Source: Pycnococcus provasolii
Taxonomy: Eukaryota > Chlorophyta > Pseudoscourfieldiophyceae > Pseudoscourfieldiales > Pycnococcaceae
Assembly: GCA_938743325.2 (NCBI GenBank)
Contig: OW568872.1
Coordinates: forward strand, 682,001 to 746,000
Direction of reading: 5' to 3'
DNA length: 64,000 nucleotides
Shown here: positions 39,101 to 49,217 of the stretch, in pieces
Layout: the number at the start of each line of letters is the position of its first letter
Numbering within the stretch: position 1 is the stretch's first letter
Program-made: the position numbers and the translations under genes
The notes under the pieces: generated by a model
Told to the model about the DNA's origin: nothing
Databases searched by the model: none
Seen by the model: the letters and a program-made list of their open reading frames with translations, nothing else

Positions 39101-42100
39101 CGTTCGGCGTGTTCTTCGTCTGCCCAAGCGTCTTGCGCCAGAAGCGGTCGACATTCATGAAGCGCTTCGACTCGAGTGGAAGCTGTTCTTGGATGTCAGG
39201 CGCCTCGAAAATGGGCGAGAGGTACATCCAGCTGCGCTGCACGGCGAGCCACTCGTCGAGAATCTCGGAGACGAGGTTCAGTTGCTTCTCCCAGGCGTTG
39301 ATGCGCTCCGCGAACGGCTTCTTGAACGGAGAGAAGGACATGGACTGCGTCATCACGATGTGATCGTCGAGCATCTGCGACGTCGTCTCATCAAGCTTAA
39401 TGACGTACGTGCCAGTCTCTCTGTATTCCATGACGACAAGCTCGGTTCCTTCCCACTCTCCCTGCATCTTGTCGAGAGCCGTCTCGATGCCGTACTCCTT
39501 GCCAGCCACGTCGGATATTTTCGTGATCATCGCGAGGTGGTCGGGCAGGCCCATCTCGATCGCCTGTGTAAGCGTGAACGACTCGTCAGGGTGCAGCGGC
39601 GAGCCAAGCTCCGCGGAGATCTTCTCCCAGTGCCGGTCACGCATACCCGGATTTCTCATCCTGTATTATTTAGTGTGTCAGGTTGTTAGTGATTGTTTTT
39701 TTTGGGTGTGTTTTAGTGGTTAGAGGTAGACTTACGCCTGAATGAGAGGCACGTAGGGCTTGAATTCGTCAATCTGCTCCCTGATCACCTCACAGCACGC
39801 GGCGTTCTTTGGCAGCTCCCTTGTCGCAAATCCCTTGCCCTGCTTGAACACAGTGCGCCACCAGTTCTGCACGTTCCTGTCGATTTCCTCTGGCACTAGC
39901 GTAAGGAAGCTGTCGTTCATGTACTTCTCCCTGTTCTCTTTCCAAGCATGCGCGGTTGACCACAGCAGCTTGTACGGCTCGAACTGATTCACCACCTTCT
40001 TCAGGTTCGAGTAGTCGGTCAGAGGTCGTTCGAAGATTGCCTCGCGGCTGTTGAATTTCGCCGCCTCTGTCGTCGCTTCTGCGAGCTGCTTCTCGAGGTC
40101 CGTAACCGTCTTGTAGACGGCGTCCACCTCCTCGAGGTCGGCGTGCGAGGAGAATTCCTGCACCGTCTGTGTGAGGTACGCGAGCTGATTGTTGAACGAG
40201 TCCTGCTCCTCCTTCTGCTCGTTCTCGTAACCCTCCTGATCCTCCACCAAAGCCTCCTCGGTGCGCAGAATCTGGCGATCAATCTTCGTGTTCCACGACT
40301 CGGTCACGCACTTCACCTTGAAGTCCTCCTCGCTCAGAGCGCACTGGTAGTGGTCGAGCGTGTCGAAGTACACCTGAGTTGCCATGATGCGCTCCTGCAG
40401 CTCGCGCACCTTGTTCGGCACATCGTCGATGAACTTACGCATCGTGTCGACGTCCTCGATGTTTCCCGTCTTCACGCGCAGCTGCGAGTAGATGCCGTCG
40501 AATTCTTTGATGATCGCGTCATACTCGCGACGCGGCTGATTCGCAAGGAGCAACTTCAGCATCGACACGAGCTGGCCCTTCTTCGTCACTAGCGTCTCCT
40601 TTGTCTTTTTTAGACTCACATTGAACGCACCAATGTTGATTGAACTTGGCATCCGCGCCTCGAGCATCTCGAACTCCTCCGTGTTGCGGTCAATCTCCTT
40701 TTTGATTCGGTCCAGCGTGAGTTCCTCGCCGAGCGCCTCGAGCTCCGCAATCACCTTCTTCGGTTCCTCCATGAGAATTTTGTCGAATTGCGACAGCGTG
40801 GCCAGGTACTCGCTCGCCACCTCCGTCGCGTGGCCGATTGCCGCGCTCACGCGCTTGCGCCACGCCTGCACGTGCGCCTCGAGCGGGTGCACAGTGTTAA
40901 GATTCTCCACCTGCGACCAGAAGAGGCCCTCCATGATGGACGGCTCGAGCACGTTGATGTTCTGCATGCTCGTGAGCGCGCGGCTGAACATCGCGTCGAA
41001 CGTTGAGTCGAACTTCTCGAGCGGCGTTGCGTAGCGGAACACGGATCCCGATTCGTCCGCCGCTGCGCCGGCGGCAGCTTTCGCGCCTGTCTTGGCAACT
41101 CCCATCTCGTCATTTGAAGCCTTGCCAATGACAACCTCAATGCTGATCAGAGGTGGTCGCCTAGCCTGCTCCGCCGTGGGCTGCGCAGCCTCTCCCGCGC
41201 CCGCCGACGCGGCGTCGCCGCCAGCTCCCGGCGCGCCAGATGACCCGGACGCGGCTGCCGCCGAGGGAGGAGCGACGTAAGGCTTTACCTCCACCTCGTC
41301 GCTGCTCTTAATCGTGACGGGCATGAGGCAAGTGCGCTCGACAAACGCCGTGAAGCGCGAGAGGCTGTCCTCGACGATGAAGCGCATCGTGTCCTCCATG
41401 ATGAGCTTCGTCATCACGTTGAATCGCTTCAGCTTCGAGCCCTCGTACGTCTCGCGGCTCGTCTCGTGCACGTTGTACCAGCCCTTGCCCGCATCCTTGA
41501 AGCTGCTGCGAATGTCATTGCGAAGGCGCGTCACCCAGCTCTCCTTCAGGCTGTTCGCCGTTGCGTCCTGCGCCTGCGTCTGCGTCTGGTTGAAGTCCTC
41601 CAGCCGGCTGCTCTTCGTGTAGTACGTCTGGAAGAGGGAAAGGCGCAGCACCTTCATGCACTCCGTCCTCACCTTGATCATCGCCGAGATCACCTCCGGC
41701 TTCGTCAGGAAGGTGTGGAAGGAGAACTCGCTGAAGCACTCGGGGAAGTCGTACTGCGGCACCTCGACGGTTCCGCACAGCGGCGCCGGCTTTTGGGCGG
41801 TGGGCGGGAACTCCTCCTTGATCGGAAGGATGGCCGCCACCTGGCCCTTGCGCACCGCCTCGTCGAACACGATGCGGTTCATCGTTCGCGCGTAGTCGAC
41901 GTTGATTTCGCTGATCAGCTGGCTCGTGTCCATGAGTTTGTCCTTGAGCTTCTTGGAGTTGAGGCTGAAGCTCAGTACGCGGTTGATCTGCTCCACCGTC
42001 AGCAGCGGGATGTCCTCCGTGGGCATCGAGTCGACGAAGAGGTTGTATCGCAGCATCGTCTCAATCTGCGCTCGTGACTTCACCGCGGCGCCAACTCGCT

Positions 42101-42902
42101 TCGCCCACACGAAGGGGTCTTCGGTGGAGAAGCAGACGAACAGGCGTTCGACCCACGCGATGTCGTCGCCGTCGGCCGAGCTTCCGCCATCGGTCCAGCG
42201 CAGCTTGTACGCGTTCGCCTCGCCGTTAAAGTCAACGACGTCGCCCGAGCGCCAAGCGAAAACACGGCCTCTCCCGCCTTCGGCACGCACGAGAGCTCGC
42301 GCGGGAACGGGAATCTCCTTGCAGACCCACTCTGACGGCAAGCGGCTCTCGAATTCCGTGTCGTCGAACGTGCTGAGCGGGAGCGTCCACTTCGCGTCCG
42401 TGGTTCCCATGGTGTCGAGGTCGACTCCCTGCTCGAGTAGCAGCGTGTCGAGCTTCTGAGCCGCGAACAGCCTCTTCTTGCGTTCGATGAGCACCTTGCG
42501 CGGCGTCTCGCCGACGCGGTGTCGGAACTGCGCCATCACCTTCGGCTCGTGCGCCGCGGGCAGCGCGTCGGCCGCCGCGCCGTGCGCGGCGCTGCTCTCA
42601 CCGCCAACGGGTGCGGCTGGTTCGGACGATTCCACGGGTGCTGACGGCGCCGGCGCCTCAGGTTCCGGTTCCGGCGCTGGCTCGTCGTCGGCAGGCTTCA
42701 CCTCCGGCGCCGGCGCCGCTGCTTCCGCGCCGTCTTCCAGCTCCACCTCTGGCGCCGGTGCCTGCGCTTCCTCAGGCTCCTCCGCCGCGGGTGGCGGAGC
42801 CAACGGCGTCGCCACTTTCTCCACCTTGGCCACCACCGCCGCCGCCGCGCTCTTGCCTCCCGGCACAAACTTGGCGCGCGGCTTTCTCGCCACGCCGCTC
42901 AT
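30177..42902 (-). CDS. Axonemal dynein heavy chain, inner-arm type (two exons)
   Basis: Flagellar motor of 4216 aa. Exon 1 is 42902-39736 and exon 2 is 39660-30177, joined across a 75-bp intron. The join reads PLIQ-A-MRNPGM, matching the PLIQxLRNPGM found in dyneins. Exon 1 has a Pro/Glu/Ala-rich N-terminus (about 1-130), then the tail. Exon 2 holds the rest of the linker and the motor ring: AAA1 P-loop GPAGTGKTETTKD (about 1540), AAA2 GPTGGGKT, AAA3 GGTGTGKT, AAA4 GVGGSGRQSLTRLA, the coiled-coil stalk with its microtubule-binding tip, AAA5-6 and a C-terminal domain ending GTLSTTGHSTNFV. The length and C-terminus fit the single-headed inner-arm group (DNAH1/3/7-like). The exact subtype is not fixed. 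Start at ATG 42902, as the open frame further upstream starts without ATG. Confidence 0.96.
39661..39735 (-). other. 75-bp spliceosomal intron in dynein heavy chain
   Basis: On the minus strand the donor is GTAAGT after ATTCAGGC, and the acceptor is AATAATACAG before GATGAGAAATCC. A possible branch site CACTAAC lies about 30-40 bases before the acceptor. Without splicing, exon 1 would run into TAA within the donor. Splicing restores a reading frame that matches the dynein family across the junction. Confidence 0.93.
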
Positions 42903-44355
42903 GATGGTGACTCTTGGCGGGTTCAAGACAACTTACAAGACAACTCTACAAGCCACCACAAGAGCAAGAGAGCTTAAGACACAGTGTCCCACCACACACA
43001 GGAGGGGCACACCTACCACCACGTGTATATATATATATATACACAACACACACAACACTCACGACACGACACGATACGATACGATACGACGTCACTTCAA
43101 GGAGCCGAGCCGAGACTCTCCGAGCGTCGGTAAGCCAGCCGGGAACTGCGCTGGGTCCACTGGCCAGGTTCGAGCCTTCGAGCCCAGCCCTAAGACGTGG
43201 TGCACCGGGTGTCGCAGCCCCCCTGCGCAGAACAGCTTCTTTCTGTCTGTCTGCGCTGCGGCCTGCGGGGTCGCAGCCCTAAGGCCCTCCCAGAGGTTGT
43301 GTAAAATGAGGTTACATACACACGTCGTCGCAGGCAGGCGCACCGCACTGTAAGTTGGGCAGAATAATAGCCGGCTCTGTTCTGCTCTGTTCTGTTGCGT
43401 GCATTCTCGCCTAGGAAGTACGGGCTGGTTGGCTGGTGGTGGTGGGTTGCCGAAAACCCACCTGATGCCTGAGGGGGCACGGATCCGGGTACCGCACCGC
43501 ACTGCACCGCACAGGCCACAGCAAACGCGCAATCTATCGTCGTACTTCCTACCGTAGAAGGCGAGTCAGTTCGTATTCTAACGGCGTATGTAGGCCTTCC
43601 TACCCTTGGAACTTGGAAGTAACCATCGCGAATGGTCGTTGCCTTCTATTGGGTCGCGTCGTTTTTATTATACTACTGTATGATAGGCAATCGATGCCCG
43701 GTCTCTCTCTCCCATACAGCCTTGGTCGCACACGCCTTGCCAAGCGGGTGCCCCAACCCGATGCCAAGCGTTCGTGCTCTCACAAGTCACAGCAAACTCT
43801 GGCTGGGAGTTGGCCAGGAGTCTGCTATGGTCAAGTGTTGTTTTGTTTTTTGTTTGTTTTTTTCGCGTGGGTGCTGGGAGATCTGTTTGCGACGCAGGTT
43901 CAACGCAAGACCAACAGGGCTGAGATACTTTTGGTTCAAATCCAACGACCCGGTCACTGCTTTCTTTGTGGTTATGGCTATTTTATCCCAAGAGTTGGCC
44001 TGAGATACATGCGATTTTCTTGTCGCATTTTCCTCGCATTTTTCACGAATTTTTCCGAAGCAAACAAAAGACGATGGTCAAAGAAAGGTCTATGCGCCTA
44101 CTCGAAGGCCAAAACGGTCCTGGAGAGTCATTTTCTTCTCCAAACCCCGAGTTGAAAGCCCTAATCGTACATCAAATATCCGATTCATCCAACAGCCCGC
44201 ACGTCACGTCACGTGGCCACCGGCGCATGCGGCCGCTTACTTCAGCCTCAATTGCGCCGCTGAATGGGCTAAATGGTGAATGTGAGTGGTGTGAGTGGAC
44301 GACCAATGGACAAAATAAGCTCTAGTACAGTACTGAATGAGCGATCTAAGGTAAT
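42903..44355. other. 1.45-kb gap upstream of dynein gene
   Basis: No conserved frame on either strand. It holds a (TA)n run inside GTGTATATATATATATACAC (43024-43043), ACGATACGATACGATACGACG repeats (about 43070-43092), repeated GCACCGCAC motifs (43330, 43490-43510) and a perfect 7-bp hairpin GTGGGTT-GCCGAA-AACCCAC near 43440-43462. The dynein promoter should lie at the left. A conserved 3' element of the photolyase gene lies at the right end. An unrecognised RNA gene is possible. Confidence 0.5.
44275..44320 (-). terminator. Shared 3' element, copy 2 (photolyase gene)
   Basis: In the sense of the photolyase gene it reads GCTTATTTTGTCCATTGG, then TCGTCCACTCACACCA and CTCACATTCACC, about 36-81 bp after the stop. 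The 16-bp core TCGTCCACTCACACCA is identical to that of the EngB copy. Confidence 0.55.
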
Positions 44356-46377
44356 TTACTGAGCGGCGCGCGCAAACGCCTCGGCGATTGTGCGCTGGCG
44401 CTTCGAGTCCGGTGCGACTGCCCCACGCGAACGTGGGGCACTGGACGACGATGGCCGCGCGGCGCCCTTACCGCGAAGCCACTGAACGGTGAACACGCGC
44501 CACTTCTTGCCGTCGTGAGCCTGCGTAGAACCACCGGGGAGCGTTAGCATGTCGTAGCCGTTGGCGTCAACGCGAAGTTCACCGCTTGCAATAGCGCGCT
44601 GGCGAGCACCCCTCAACGCGTCGGCGGTGATCGACTTGGCAGACGAGTAGTCACGGGCAAACTCATGCCGCTGAGGATAGTTCGTGCCGATGACGACGCC
44701 CGCGCTCTTGAGCAAGTCAGCCGGCGCTAGCCAAGGTTCGTGCACAAATTTCGTGGGCACGTTTCGCAGCTCAGGTACCCACTTCTTGATGTAAGCTCCG
44801 GTGGGATCGCTCGCCTTTGATGCGGGACTCACGGAGAAGTTCCACTGGTCCAGTCCCGCCTTGCCCGCATTCTGCCACATCATGGAATTGATGGCAAAGT
44901 CCGCATCGCACAGCGTGTGGTGAAACCAACGCGCTCCGTGGCGCCAATCCACATTAAGCATGTCCGTCAGGTAGCACGCGCAGGACATGCGCACGCTTTG
45001 GTGCATAAAACCTGTCGTGTAGAGCTCGCGCATGCCTGCGTCGACGAGCGGCCATCCCGTCTGGCCCCTCTTCCAGCGCGATAGGCATTTATCCTCACCC
45101 GGGTCACGCCAAACAACGCCACAGTATCCCGGTCTGATTGGCTCAGTTGCCATCTCAGGATACAGGCGAAGCTGCCAGTACGCGAGGTCGCGCCAGAAGA
45201 GACGCCTCCAGAATGTCTTCGACTCAACGCGACTCCGCTCCACAAGCGTGAGGATGCGTCGCGGACTCACGACGCCCAGTCTCAGGTAGGGAGCGAGCCG
45301 TGTTGTTGCGGTAGCAACGTCAGCACGACTCCGATCCTTTTCATACCGCGCAAGTCCGCCCACGACTGCACTACCGCCTGATGCACCACCTCCGGCGGAG
45401 ATGAACTCGTCGAGCACTTTTCGCCCGGCACGTTCGCCAAACGTCCAGTGCGACGCGAGGTCAGACGCCCAAGCGTGGCTGGAGCACACACCTAGATGCG
45501 CGAGACTGGGTGCCGCACTCGCGTACGTTGCAGCATGGGGTTTCGGCAGAGAACTTGGCGCATCGACCGCGGCACATCGACGGTGACCGGGAGGGAGCTT
45601 CGCTGCACTGAGGTAGAAGGGCATCAGCGTCCCGAAGTGCCCGCGCCACGTGCCCAGATCGACTTTCACCTTAGAGATGTCGTCGTGCAGCAGAAAGCTG
45701 CAGCACGCCGTGACGGCAATGCCATCCGACTGCAGTGATCGGTGCACAGCATCATCACGAGCGATCTGCGCTGGTTCGTGCCTGCGTGTGTACACGAGAC
45801 GCTTGCACCGCGTCTCTGCGAGCAGGGTGCGCAGGCTGGTGAGTGCATCGCCTGGTCCTAGCGGCACGAGCCTCTGCCCGAAGCGTTCGCGAAGGTCTCG
45901 ATCAAATGCGTCGAGGCTGTGGTTGTAGAAAACCCGCGTCGCCTCGCCGAGTGCCCATGCGTTGCCATTTTCGTCGTCCAGCATATCCTCGTCACCCCAC
46001 GTCACGGCGATCGTCAGCGGACCTCCACCGCGCGCAGCCTCTAGCAGTGCAGGATTATCGTCAATGCGCGCGTCGAAGCGCACCCAAAATACGCAACCAC
46101 CTCCGTCCATGGTTTGCCTCTTTTTCCTCGGCGCACGACGCGCCTCAGGTTTTTGCACTTTCAAACGTCCCTTGACGTGCGCACGGTCGCGATCCTGTCT
46201 TGCAACACGCGTGTCGCGCCGCCTGTTTCTCTTATCGAGCCTGTCGACTTGCGCGTCGAGCGATTCACGCCAGGACTCTCCGCTGCAAGCTTTCGTTGTC
46301 GTCGTTGTCGTCGTCGCACGACGCGCCACCAGTCTACAGCTTCTTCTTGCACCGAGCTGACGGAGCGCGGTGAGCAT
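44356..46377 (-). CDS. Photolyase/cryptochrome family protein
   Basis: Light-driven DNA repair enzyme or photoreceptor, 673 aa. The Rossmann-type antenna domain begins about residue 90 (CVFWVRFDARIDDNPALLEAA, compare the usual VWFRRDLRLxDNPAL). The FAD-binding domain shows TRLAPYLRLGVVSPR, FWRDLAYWQL, WKRGQTGWPLVDAGMREL, TGFMHQSVRMSCACYLTD and VDWRHGARWF, then DFAINSMMWQNAGKAGLDQWNF. The last differs from the usual NxGNWQWxAG of class I enzymes, so the class is unclear. The first 85 residues (MLTALRQLGARRSCRLVARRA, basic) look like an organelle transit peptide. Its ATG (46377) lies only 23 nt downstream of the stop of the preceding gene on the same strand. The tail ends with a basic Ser-rich stretch. 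Confidence 0.9.
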   Translation of the reverse strand: MLTALRQLGARRSCRLVARRATTTTTTTKACSGESWRESLDAQVDRLDKRNRRRDTRVARQDRDRAHVKGRLKVQKPEARRAPRKKRQTMDGGGCVFWVRFDARIDDNPALLEAARGGGPLTIAVTWGDEDMLDDENGNAWALGEATRVFYNHSLDAFDRDLRERFGQRLVPLGPGDALTSLRTLLAETRCKRLVYTRRHEPAQIARDDAVHRSLQSDGIAVTACCSFLLHDDISKVKVDLGTWRGHFGTLMPFYLSAAKLPPGHRRCAAVDAPSSLPKPHAATYASAAPSLAHLGVCSSHAWASDLASHWTFGERAGRKVLDEFISAGGGASGGSAVVGGLARYEKDRSRADVATATTRLAPYLRLGVVSPRRILTLVERSRVESKTFWRRLFWRDLAYWQLRLYPEMATEPIRPGYCGVVWRDPGEDKCLSRWKRGQTGWPLVDAGMRELYTTGFMHQSVRMSCACYLTDMLNVDWRHGARWFHHTLCDADFAINSMMWQNAGKAGLDQWNFSVSPASKASDPTGAYIKKWVPELRNVPTKFVHEPWLAPADLLKSAGVVIGTNYPQRHEFARDYSSAKSITADALRGARQRAIASGELRVDANGYDMLTLPGGSTQAHDGKKWRVFTVQWLRGKGAARPSSSSAPRSRGAVAPDSKRQRTIAEAFARAAQ

Positions 46378-46400
46378 GTATATGCCCCCCCCCCCGTTTC

Positions 46401-47069
46401 TTAAGCACCGTGAGCCTTCCACAGACCTCCGTACCTGTAGTGCGGATGATCCGCGTCGCCGTCCGTGACACCCCCAGATACGCTCTTCCAGCAGCGTTTT
46501 CCGCAGACGAACTTCCAGTCTCCAGACGCGTCAATCTGGCAGCGAATGAGCAGGTCGCTGTCGTGTCCACAGATGTCACACGGCTTGAGTTGTTTCGCTT
46601 CCCCGTTCGTTCTCTTTTCTCGCTTTCTTAGTTTTTCCAGCTTGAGTGCGTCCTTGCGTGCCTTTCTTTCTTCCGAAGTTTCACCTCGTATTCCCTTTTT
46701 CCGAGCTCGGACGACTGTGGCTTGAGGAGGAGGAGAAGGAGGCGTCTTATTCGTGTGTTGTGGTTCTTCTTCTTCTTCTTCTTCTGGAGAATGGGACGTC
46801 CCGAACTCCTGCTGCTGCTCACTCAGGCACGCGACCGCGACGTGTAAATTGCAACTTCGAGAATTTCGAGAATTTCGAGAATTTCGAGAATTTGCCTCCA
46901 CAGAAAGTGACGACGAGAAACCACCGCAAACACCAACCAGTGGGGTGAGATTCATGCACAAGAATGAGCAACACAACGAGCAAGAATGACGGTGTAAAAT
47001 CCTTCTTAGGAATGAATAAGGCACGAGAGTATTCAACTTCAACAACCTACTCTTAACAGGAGGAGGCAT
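46401..47069 (-). CDS. Conserved plant-type C-x2-C protein, unknown function
   Basis: Up to 222 aa. The C-terminal 60 residues are a compact Cys motif: PCDICGHDSDLLIRCQID, WKFVCGKRCWKSVSGGV, DGDADHPHYRYGGLWK. I recognise this as a short domain found in uncharacterised plant and algal proteins, with the invariant-looking end VSGG-x-DGDxxHPxYRYGGxWK. Before it comes a basic charged helix (GETSEERKARKDALKLEKLRKREKR), then low-complexity sequence with an NSR repeat encoded by GAATTTCGA units (46861-46893). The start is uncertain. The Met at about residue 39 is an alternative. Cys pairs suggest metal binding. The gene lies immediately upstream of the photolyase gene. Confidence 0.7.
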   Translation of the reverse strand: MPPPVKSRLLKLNTLVPYSFLRRILHRHSCSLCCSFLCMNLTPLVGVCGGFSSSLSVEANSRNSRNSRNSRSCNLHVAVACLSEQQQEFGTSHSPEEEEEEEPQHTNKTPPSPPPQATVVRARKKGIRGETSEERKARKDALKLEKLRKREKRTNGEAKQLKPCDICGHDSDLLIRCQIDASGDWKFVCGKRCWKSVSGGVTDGDADHPHYRYGGLWKAHGA

Positions 47070-47372
47070 GCACTGATCAATAACGATGTTGTTGTGCGCG
47101 AGTGATGGTGGGAAGGGGGGTGGGAAAATAAAAAAAATATCTAAAGTTCGTGGCTGAAATCAACCCACCTCCCCGGAAACCCACGGGCATCCCCCCCCGG
47201 TCCTGGGATTTACCCGCGGCGTTTTATTCGAAAACGTCAACAATAGGCCTATTATTAATAGGTTCGCTTCTCACTTAAGGTACATAAACTTTAGCGTGTA
47301 ACCTATGTATGTATTGAGAAACATGTACCACTATTTGTTTTTACATAGTTCTTAGTGGTATTTTCCACCTCG
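47070..47372. other. Short spacer between C-x2-C and PARG genes
   Basis: G-rich runs (about 47110-47125 and a C-rich run near 47190-47200) and an A-rich run near 47128-47137 (AAAATAAAAAAAA). It holds the 5' side of the C-x2-C gene and the 3' side of the PARG gene, both leftward. Nothing else recognised. Confidence 0.5.
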
Positions 47373-48860
47373 CTATAAAGCAAGCGAGAGCCAGTCGAAA
47401 AGGTCACTCGCACGTCCATGATGACGGTCGAACTGGGAAAGTGCCGTAAACAATCCTCCGACAGTCGCGTAACGCGAGCGCAGGCGTCTTACCAAATCGT
47501 CGTCGAGACGATTCGCAACACGAGCGTCCGTATGCGTGTAGTAGTCAATCGGACGACATGCCGTTGACGCACTAAGCCATTGCAGCAACGCCTTCAGTTG
47601 CGGATCTCCACCGAATGCACCGCATCCCCAATTTCCCGTGGCAACTGGTGGAATGAGCGAGGCCTCGGCTGCGTCGTCGCGGTCGCCTCCCACGAGCGCG
47701 CTTTCGCATGGGAGGAACGCGCACAGGCTCTTGCAGAGCTCGCGAACCATACTATGCGTGGTGTACTGCGTCTTATCGGCACGAAATGAATCACGAAATT
47801 CAATTGCATCCATTGCAATCACTGGACCGTACGATTCAGGAGGATGCAACGGCTTTGCGAATTGCAGCGTCGCACTATAGCCGATAGTCGTCGAGTACCG
47901 CATCGAGTGTTCGATGTGCAGGCTTTCACGATCACCAAGATCTTGTGCAAGCAACATGCCAACGCACAACTCGGGCTCCTCGCTGAAAAGAATCTCTTCC
48001 TGCACGGCACCTCTGCTCCACACGCCACCGCCTAGCGACGCGTTGGCAAAATCGGCTCGCAGCACATGGTTCGGAGCCGTACCAATGGATACGTTTGCGC
48101 CATGATGAATCACACGAAACTCGCCGAGCGGCGTGGTCGAGTTCAGCCACACCTCCTCGTCGAAGCCATCTACGAGCACTTTTCTCGTGAAGCGGATGGG
48201 TTGACTGTCTTCTGCGAAATTGTCGCGCCGGAAAGCTTCGTGGTGGTACGCGAGCTGACATGCAATTTTCGCACGCACCACGTCGTAGTTGTCGACGACC
48301 CGCCACAAAGGCTCCATGCTGAAATACGGCCAGTCGAAACCTGCCGCTGACTTGCAAACGCCAAACATTGCGCATGAGAGTAGCGCGTGCGCGAGCTGTC
48401 GGCCGACTTGCACGCATGCCGCACGTCCTTCGCGGAGCAAGTCCAGCTCTCCTTCGGCTGCGAGGCGTCGCACGTCGGCAATTCCGCGAAGGGCGGCGGG
48501 CAAAATCTCTTCGACAAAAGCAAACGAGCTTTCGCTCGTGCACCAGTTTTTGACGTATGAGCACATGCCTCGCACGACGACATCGTCGTCGCCGTCGTGA
48601 GCACGGCGCACGGCGCGCACGATGCGTTCCACAGCCTGCACGCGTTCTTCTTTGACGCGAGCATCTGCTTCTCCTCCTCCTTCCCCTTGTTGTCTTCGAG
48701 CAGGCGCCCTAATCAGCACCTGCTCCGCGGCGCGCGTCACCTCCTCGTCCGGCAGGCGGCGCATCATCCCCTCGTTCGGCGCGTCGCCGATCCCTCCCTT
48801 CGCGTGTTTGCGCGCGTGTGCGTCGCCCGACAAGGCGGCGCGGCGCTTAGTAGGCGTCAT
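47373..48860 (-). CDS. Poly(ADP-ribose) glycohydrolase
   Basis: Removes poly(ADP-ribose) chains from proteins after DNA damage. 495 aa from the ATG at 48860. The diagnostic PARG signature is intact: FANASLGGGVWSRGAVQEEILF, with the GGG loop (about 277-279) and the two catalytic Glu of QEE (about 287-289). ATGNWGCGAFGGDPQLKALLQWL matches the conserved substrate-side motif ATGNWGCGxFxGDxxLKxLxQ. The N-terminus is basic (MTPTKRRAAL, ARKHAKGG) and may be a nuclear localisation signal. Length matches the plant and single-cell PARGs that lack the long vertebrate N-terminal region. Apparently complete. Confidence 0.95.
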   Translation of the reverse strand: MTPTKRRAALSGDAHARKHAKGGIGDAPNEGMMRRLPDEEVTRAAEQVLIRAPARRQQGEGGGEADARVKEERVQAVERIVRAVRRAHDGDDDVVVRGMCSYVKNWCTSESSFAFVEEILPAALRGIADVRRLAAEGELDLLREGRAACVQVGRQLAHALLSCAMFGVCKSAAGFDWPYFSMEPLWRVVDNYDVVRAKIACQLAYHHEAFRRDNFAEDSQPIRFTRKVLVDGFDEEVWLNSTTPLGEFRVIHHGANVSIGTAPNHVLRADFANASLGGGVWSRGAVQEEILFSEEPELCVGMLLAQDLGDRESLHIEHSMRYSTTIGYSATLQFAKPLHPPESYGPVIAMDAIEFRDSFRADKTQYTTHSMVRELCKSLCAFLPCESALVGGDRDDAAEASLIPPVATGNWGCGAFGGDPQLKALLQWLSASTACRPIDYYTHTDARVANRLDDDLVRRLRSRYATVGGLFTALSQFDRHHGRASDLFDWLSLAL

Positions 48861-49217
48861 ACGGAGGCGTACGGAGGCGCTTAGGGCCAATAATGTCGTT
48901 AACTACGAATCTGAACTGGCCGGAATGAAAGATTCGAAAGGACGAGAATGCTGAGAAGGGCGGGAATGGGAATGGGAATGCGGAGAGAACGACGAAGAAT
49001 AGAATGACGAGCAGCTTCGCCGCAATCAAGAGGTGCGAGAGCAGGCAAGGCCACGTCGGAGAGCAGGCCGGAGGGAGGAGGGAGGAGGAAGGAGGGCGGG
49101 CGGAAGAGGTCTGATCGGTCCAGGTTGGCAGCCTTCAGAAAGTCGTCGAGTTTGTCGGGGGAGGGAGTTGAATTTGAACAAGTTTGATGAAACCTTGATC
49201 AATCAAAAGGGAAATAA
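48861..49217. other. Divergent promoter region, PARG/methyltransferase
   Basis: GGGAATGGGAATGGGAATG repeats (48960-48980) and GGAGGGAGGAGGAAGGAGGGCGGGCGG-like purine runs (49065-49105, G-quadruplex-prone) lie between the two outward-reading genes. No TTAGGG tract here apart from a single CTTAGGGCC at 48880. Confidence 0.5.

Noticed and set aside
43160-43190. GGTTCGAGCCTTCGAGCCC, another B-box-like string
   Set aside because: No pairing partner for an acceptor stem. It is itself a short palindrome.
43930-43960. GGTTCAAATCC, a tRNA T-arm-like string
   Set aside because: No matching acceptor stem or D and anticodon arms within 70-90 bases upstream.
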